Source of the DNA: Sipunculus nudus
Taxonomy: Eukaryota > Annelida > Sipuncula > Golfingiida > Sipunculidae
Reading direction: 5' to 3'
Length of the DNA: 64,000 nt
NCBI GenBank assembly: GCA_026874595.1
Contig: CM049315.1
Span: 19,923,664-19,987,663 of the forward strand
The notes beneath the pieces are model-generated. The model was not told the DNA's origin. It saw only the letters and a program-made list of their open reading frames with translations, and did not search any database. The translations under genes were made by a program, and so were the position numbers. This document shows positions 58,701 to 64,000 of the stretch, one piece after another; position 1 is the stretch's first letter; every line of letters starts with the position of its first letter.

Positions 58701-61700
58701 AAAATGTGGTACTAAATGGATACAACTTTAATCGTCATTTCTGTTTGGTAAGCACTCACTCAGATTCTCTGCAAAGGAGATGTTATGCAAAGATGCCCTT
58801 TAATTAGTCACACCACATTATTATCAAATCTGGGCTGCTGATGAGGGCTGCTGTTTTACTGGTGTCCAGTGCTGGCATGCTGAACTCTGGACCTGAGCAG
58901 CCTGAAGTCTGTGCATGCACAGCTAAGCCAGGTTTTAGCCCTTACAGACAAACAAAGCTTGTGTTGGGACCTGGGGCAGGTTATCTTTTGGATTGGTGGA
59001 GCATTGTAAGCAATACACTCTGCCTGTATGTCTGTCTTTCAGATAAACCTTCACGAACAGTTTAAAGGAACCAGTTTATCACTCTATTTATTCTACAATT
59101 AAGGGAATTCTAAAATTTGTAGCAGTCATTTCATTCCATGACATAGTGACATAATAATAGTGTATCTGTTACTGTATCATGTTCTATCATGTGACACACA
59201 CATATAAGTATGTGTCTATCAAGACCCAGACAGTCCAGACAGGATCCTAATCAGGATTTAGGCCATACTGAATTCTGATCCAGATTTTATCTTAATCCCG
59301 TCTGGTCCAGGGTGATATTAGTGAGACCATATCCTAATGTGACTCTTACCTGCCCAGTCAAGATCCACCTGGTCCACTCAAAACCTGATTCACACTCTGC
59401 ATGACTGGATAAAATTCATAGAGTTCTTATGCTCCATGAGAGAACAATTTATTGATACATGATGTACACCAAAGCAATCCTATATAAATGGTCTTGATGC
59501 AGAGGTTGGCAACAGTCACTTTAGTCTTTGAATTCATCTGAGACGTTTGTTGAAACATTCCATGTTTCAAATTTCACCAATAAAGTGTGTCCACAAAAAA
59601 TTTCTATTTCTGATGATCTGTACTTGAAGATGAAGGTCAATGTCACCAGTTTTCAAAGAGTCTTGATAAAATATCAAAAAGTACTGAAATGGGAACTGAA
59701 AATCACCCAAAAGCATATTTGGGACGCTTTCTTGTGTTCCAAAATATAACACAAAAATGTACTAAAAATTTCTTAAAAGCATACCGGAAAGTGTCCAATA
59801 TATACTTTTGGTTACTTTTCAGTACACATTTCAGTACTTTTCGGTATTCTTTTCGGTACTTTTCAAGTATACTTTTCGGTTCTTTTCAGTACTTTTCGGT
59901 ACCTTTCGGTAATTATCAAGACCTCTTTTCGAACAATTATGAGATTTTGTATTTGTAATTCATGTATCAGATTTAACAAACAAATTCTAAATAAGTCAAA
60001 AGTGTTAACAAAAATATTTCTATTTCTGCTGATTTTACCTTAAAGATGAAGGTCAAGGTGACTGGTTTTCAAACGCTTCCGCAATTTTGATAAAAACATT
60101 TCACAAGTCAAATTCATTGAAACATATTGAGTGATTCAAAGGAAGGTTAAGTGCTCACAAATAATTTCTATTCAGATGGATTTGACCTAAAAAATGATGA
60201 AGGTCAATGTCATCAATTTCCATCCTATTCAAGATTAGATGAAACAACTTGTGTGTCAAATTTAAAGTAAGGATAGGCAGAGCTTCAGGTTACCACATTC
60301 ACAAGAAATCATAGGAACAATGAATAATAATTTGCTGATTGGACCTTGAAGATCCAAAATAGAAATCTACATAGAAATTGGTTAAAAAAATTTGCGTTTC
60401 AAATTTGCGGATAAAATATGAGATACTTAAAAAATTACTAGGTTCACAAAAACTTTCAATTTCTGTCAATCTGACCTTGATAGTGAATTTCAAGGTTACC
60501 AGTTTTCCAACTGGTCCAGTATGTCCGTAGAAACAATTTAAATTTCAAATTTCATGAAAAACTACTGATTGGTTCAAATGTTATCACATTCACAGGAAAC
60601 GACAGACGGTTCTGACAGGAAACATACCAAACACTATTTGTCTCTCCCCATGCATGGTTTTTAATTTTTCCCCGCGAGGAATATGAATCATTTCATACCA
60701 CATCTGGATTCTTTTATTCATGGGAATATTTAATTCTATATTTTAGTACATTAAAAGGATGGGCTTTTCCCCTAGTCTGCGCGTTTAAAGGTGGACTTTT
60801 GTCTCACTGGGTATTTGTCTCAGTGGGCTTTGTCCTACACCTTACCTACGGTCAAATTTTATTTCATATCCTGACCTTTAAACCTTGATAATTTCAGAAA
60901 TGGCAAAATACATCCCGTATTTCACACTTTTGACTGATGGTGGAAACGGTTCCTTTTTCTGTTAACCATTTGTCCAAGTAGAATCTACATTTTAAGAAGG
61001 TTCTGATGCTGCTGGACATACATGTTCCTTTTGTCTGGTCCAGTGCTGTCGATCCCTAATCCAAAATCTTTGTGATAACAGCCGTAATAGTATTAACATT
61101 GTGCAACATGTTATGCATCTTTTACTTTATATGGTTTGTATTTATGACAAGGCATGTTAAATTTAGTCTTTGAGACTAACGTATTAAAAATAAGGAAATA
61201 ACATACAAAATAACAGGTCTACAAATAAATTTCTGTTCACATGATTCTGGGTCCAGAGTTGATAAATTAATAAAGATTCACTTCTGAGCTTTTTGCTTAA
61301 CAGTGGCACTTATCACACAGAGTCACTTTTGGTCAGTCTTGGTCACTACATGTCTAACACCCACTAACAAGGATCACAGTCATTGTCACCTCTCAGTAAC
61401 TACGTTCACACAGCATCACTGCCAATCACCCCTGGTCACTCAGCAAATTATCAATTAGTCACACCCCATTAACTGGTCTCCAGGGCTGCTCACCTACCAC
61501 TGCTTGTCACAATGATAGTCTATGAACAGTTTAGTCACTCCCCATCACTGCTTATTACCTGTTATGTGTCATTGACTATGAGTGATGAAAACGGTCATAG
61601 CAGAGTCCCTTCCCTTCTTGATAGACAAGTTCTCACAGTGTCAGAGTTCTCTTAATATCCAAAAATACAGTCATAAGAATTCGATCCAGTAGTTATTCAT

Positions 61701-63215
61701 CTTCCCTGTATGTATATACAGTCGGTCCCGATTAATTGAATATGGAATTGACATACGAAACGTTGAATATTGTATGTTAAATAACTCGTATACCTGTCAG
61801 TTCTTAAAACAACATACCATGGCATCATACATTACTTCCTTAAAAAGACCAGACAGGAATTGTAAGATGAATTCCTGTAAGGGTATTGTGTCCACGTTAA
61901 ACATTGTTTTACTTAATCAAACCAAGACGCCGCTAACTCAATTCATTAAGACCTGCTCAAGGCTATATGCACAAATAAACAGCAGTCGTTGGCTCGATGA
62001 AGAGATCAGTCCTTCAGATACTGACAAACGAGACGGAACACAATGTAAAGATGCAGTGTATGACTGCTGAACAGATAAAGCAAATCATTTAGAGAGCTTT
62101 GGCCTGTCTACATGAATGAACGGTCTTTACGTGACCTGAAACGGACAAGACACTGAGCTACCGTGCTGGACCTCACGGCATATGCTCAGTGGCCAATGGT
62201 AGCTTTTATAGATAAATATTCGTTGTATACTTTTTTTCTGCAGGAAAAATATATATTACCTATACAGATAAAAAATACATATTTTTGATCCAATTAAATA
62301 GCTTCTGAATTTGAATTATTTTAAAACACGTTAATGATGGGGTGACGGTAACCTTAAATACAAAATTTTAAATTAAGAAAAATTATATTTCTAATAAAGC
62401 TTCCGAGTTAATCCATATATAGTTTTAGTATCGTACTATAATTTTAGGATTTGGGCGTTGTCCAAACAAAAAAAACGTTATTGAGCTTTTAATTTGTCTA
62501 GACACGTCTCCATTGGCCCCAAACTGTCCTCGCAAGTAGAATAATTCTTGACTGGAGGGTGTCCTCTTGCTTCTTCCGACAGGTTATTTCACCCATTTTC
62601 TCGAAACCGCTCATGAAAGCTGCCATTCTGTGTGCCCATTAAAACACGGATGCCACAGGTCAAAATTGTTGGTATATTGCTAGTAATACTAAAAGGTAAT
62701 CAGACATCGGCGACTGCTTTTGAAGAATCTGCTTTTGAGCTTATATAAGCCTGTCAACTAGGCTTTTCTTTGGCAGGCAACCGAAAATACTGGATCCTAT
62801 GATCCAGTGTGTATCCCTAGAGTGAAGTTTAATTAGTAGAATGACCGCTCGAATGCACATTTTGGCCTAAATGGTTATATACACACTCATGTTTATTTAT
62901 AAACCATGCAATATAGCGCTTCCGTTCAAAGGTAAACAATATTAACCGACGAGTCATCTTTTCGACAAAATACAGGTAGCCCGACCCTCGCATTAAGAGG
63001 CGAGGTGTTGCGACCGGCTTCTTTGGTCCAGTTGCATAGCGCAGGATTTGAGAGTTCGATGCTCAGACGTTTAGTCTTACCTGCCTCGTAGTACTTTGTA
63101 CAGTTTCCTATTAAAGTATCGTGTAGTCGAAACTGCGGCAGCTCCATCTGTTCTGACATCAGTACAGGGTTATAGTTCTGCCATCGCAGGTGCAGCATGG
63201 ATGTGGTGTAGGCGT
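55631..63215 (-). CDS. Cys-loop ligand-gated chloride channel (glycine/glutamate-receptor type), last three exons
   Basis: Minus-strand exons 63081-63215, 56330-56697 and 55631-55789 join in phase (phase 1, then phase 0) to give the C-terminal 219 or so residues of a pentameric channel subunit. They cover the end of the extracellular domain with the loop-C cysteine pair, all four membrane segments and a very short tail ending in TGA (55631-55633). The PAR motif before TM2 marks anion selectivity (family knowledge). The [13 protein letters not shown] cysteine pair is typical of glycine and glutamate-gated chloride channels rather than GABA-A receptors. The N-terminal signal, most of the ligand-binding domain and the main Cys-loop must lie beyond position 64000. 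The exact ligand cannot be read from this part. The large intron between the first two exons holds a 4.9-kb transposon-like insertion. Confidence 0.9.
55790..56329 (-). other. Intron before the terminal exon
   Basis: 540 bp, AT-rich. At about 56095-56165 (minus) there is an open stretch that could read [19 protein letters not shown], ending at CAACAG/GTAGGC, plus an acceptor-like TTTTAATCTGCAG inside it. Neither gives a frame-preserving exon that I can defend. Confidence 0.5.
56330..56697 (-). CDS. Chloride-channel exon with TM1-TM3
   Basis: It starts after TTTACTTTTGCAG and ends at GAACCA/GTAAGCC (368 bp). It encodes [22 protein letters not shown]1 ([18 protein letters not shown]), the PAR selectivity motif and TM2 ([18 protein letters not shown]). 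Then come [19 protein letters not shown]3 ([15 protein letters not shown]) and [10 protein letters not shown] at the loop start. In TM2 numbering, 2' is Ser, 6' is Leu, 9' is the usual Leu and 14' is Met. The 6' position is Thr in most anion channels of this group, so Leu there is unusual. Confidence 0.93.
58001..58069. repeat. Near-perfect inverted repeat, 30-bp arms
   Basis: Arms 58001-58030 and 58040-58069 pair with three mismatches around a nine-base loop. The innermost ten pairs (TATCAGGCCC with GGGCCTGATA) are perfect. The left arm region itself begins with a near-palindrome, AGTCCGATTAAATCGGACT. Confidence 0.85.
59530..60600 (+). repeat. Diverged tandem repeat, ~150-bp unit, about five copies
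   Basis: Each unit contains CACA(A/G)(A/G)AA(T/A)TTCTATTTCTG, a TGACCTTGAAGATGAAGGTCA block, TCACCAGTTTTCAAA, GAAACA(T/A)TT, GTCAAATTT and a GATTGGTTCAAA block. Copies are seen near 59560, 60010, 60160, 60340 and 60460. The small frames here are repeat-derived. Confidence 0.65.
59805..59912 (+). repeat. Short tandem repeat, TACTTTTCGGT type
   Basis: About ten near copies of TACTTTTC(G/A)GT follow one another, interrupting the larger repeat. Confidence 0.85.
61719..61760 (+). mobile_element. Possible pogo/Tigger-type terminus
   Basis: TA followed by CAGTCGGTCCCGATTAATTG resembles the inverted ends of pogo/Tigger elements. No second end was found within the window, so it may be a fragment. 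Confidence 0.35.
61761..63080. other. Intronic non-coding stretch
   Basis: No recognised exon. The 98-codon plus-strand frame at 61774-62070 has no known domain. Confidence 0.4.
63081..63215 (-). CDS. Chloride-channel exon with loop C
   Basis: It starts after TTTTGCTTCAG with AC-GCC-TAC. With a T from the upstream exon this would restore the usual SYAYTT start of this segment. It encodes [31 protein letters not shown] and [10 protein letters not shown], ending GAGGCAG/GTAAGAC. The W...NPV...LPQF block and the NCTKYY loop-C cysteine are characteristic. NCT is also a possible N-glycosylation site right at the loop-C disulfide. Confidence 0.88.
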
Positions 63216-63791
63216 CTGAAGCAAAACTGCACATGATCATTATGTATCATAAACAAATAAAAGCTTGTCAAAGACATTTACTATTTAACCAATAAAAACC
63301 TCGCACAAAAGGAAGCTTTTAGGAAATATATTAATTAATTTTATGAATATTTTCTTACAACCAGAATTATTTACAAACTGGAAAATTTTATAGAGAAAAG
63401 AACACGCACTCCTGCAAGGTAAACCATTCATGTTCATATCTTCTTTACTGTGTATATTTTGAGACATTTACAGATTTCGTGCTAAGAAAGAAGGTTGCAA
63501 ACGGTGGCTAGAAGAGATTATTATAATTAACAGGAACTCCTTTAAAGTAACCAAGGACGGTAATCAATGAGTAATAAACGAGGGCGTAACACTTGATATA
63601 TATGATATACATTATACCATGTATTGTCAGCTTGATGTCATAATATTGTACGACAGAGTTGTTTCCTAAGCTTACTCGTCAGGTAAACATTGTAATGATG
63701 GCTGGATTAAGCTGGGGTTACTGGGTTCGTTGAGGTTGTTGTGGTCCAGGTGGCTTCTGTGTTGTGCTGGTTTGGTGGTGATTTATACATA
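63216..63791 (-). other. Start of the next upstream intron
   Basis: Non-coding on the minus strand. No Cys-loop or other extracellular exon of the channel was found before the window edge. Confidence 0.55.
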
Positions 63792-64000
63792 CAGTGGAAC
63801 CCCACAATAATGACCCCCAGGTGACTGAACAAGATGATCGTAATTTGGGGTTGGTCGTATTTGTGAAACTCTTTTCTTGGATGCATAAAACACCGATGTT
63901 TATTGTGTATCAATATGTATAAATTGCATATCTTTAATGTGAATTATAACAAAATGTTTCACTTTGCAGTGACCCTTGTTATGATTTTTGTTTGTTTGTA
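63792..64000 (+). mobile_element. Possible pogo/mariner-type terminus running off the window
   Basis: TA followed by CAGTGGAACCCCACAATAAT, then several GACCCCC, GGGGTTGGTCG and GATCGTAATT words, as in ends of pogo/Tigger-type elements. The other end would lie beyond 64000. Confidence 0.4.

Larger units (their letters stand above)
56751..61640. mobile_element. CACTA-like (CMC) non-autonomous DNA element, 4.9 kb
   Basis: The ends are long imperfect inverted repeats: 56751-56990 pairs with 61394-61640 over about 245 bp at high similarity. Both ends begin CACT(A/G)TGAGAAC. A TCA on the left (56748-56750) is repeated on the right (61641-61643), matching the 3-bp duplication of CACTA elements (family knowledge). 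The arms are crowded with AGTGAC, CAGTGATG and GTCACT words, the usual subterminal look. No transposase frame is present inside. The interior holds a nested palindrome, tandem repeats and AT-rich filler. A composite origin cannot be excluded. Confidence 0.6.
56698..63080 (-). other. Intron between the loop-C exon and the TM1-TM3 exon
   Basis: 6.38 kb. Almost all of its acceptor-side half is a 4.9-kb inverted-repeat element (56751-61640). Only 53 bp separate the element from the acceptor, and they retain a good polypyrimidine tract. The donor side (61641-63080) has no recognised feature except a possible Tigger-like end at 61719. Confidence 0.75.

Noticed and set aside
61774..62070. 98-codon plus-strand frame
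   Set aside because: It lies inside the channel intron on the opposite strand and has no recognisable domain.

Overview
The window is AT-rich, repeat-dense animal DNA with very low gene density. Spliced genes with GT/AG introns, an anion-selective Cys-loop receptor, PIF/Harbinger, Penelope-like and jockey-like elements, tRNA-derived SINEs and long TA arrays all point to a metazoan. The repeats carrying TCCGTCCGTC runs beside a CTCAG/CTGAG hairpin suggest a mollusc, probably a bivalve; that assignment is inference. Only one host gene is convincing. The rest is mobile elements, their remains and simple repeats.

Layout. 1-15.4 kb: non-coding DNA with several interspersed repeat families, including a 230-bp MITE-like family with a G-rich core, a three-unit repeat at 5.7-8.0 kb and a CT microsatellite. 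15.5-16.3 kb: an 800-bp non-autonomous pogo/Tigger-like element. 20.6-21.5 kb: a minisatellite of about 37 copies of a 26-bp unit with higher-order structure. 28.4-35.1 kb: a complete-looking 6.4-kb PIF/Harbinger DNA transposon, flanked by TAA duplications and by two copies of a tRNA-derived SINE. 39.6-43.1 kb: a SINE, a broken non-LTR reverse transcriptase and a distant copy of the 5.7-kb repeat. 45-52 kb: a cluster of TA microsatellites, a decayed Penelope-like element with a GIY-YIG domain, and just after it a hammerhead ribozyme motif. 55.6-63.2 kb: the last three coding exons, on the minus strand, of a glycine/glutamate-type chloride channel whose 5' end lies beyond the right edge.

How the parts work together. 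The Harbinger element carries its two expected genes in convergent orientation: a three-exon MADF/trihelix DNA-binding protein (plus strand) and a single-exon DDE nuclease (minus strand). Each has a TATA box just inside the transposon end, and each has a poly(A) signal between the two genes. In this family the DNA-binding protein is needed to bring the nuclease to the ends, so the copy may still be competent. The hammerhead motif fits the known link between Penelope-like elements and self-cleaving RNAs. The chloride-channel gene holds a second long-inverted-repeat element (4.9 kb, CACTA-like ends, TCA target duplication) in the intron before its transmembrane exon, 53 bp from the splice acceptor.

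Exon boundaries and reading frames were worked out by hand from the bases and agree in phase. Family names rest on motif recognition without database searches. Large stretches (about 24-28, 35-38, 43-45 and 53-55.6 kb) show nothing I can name.
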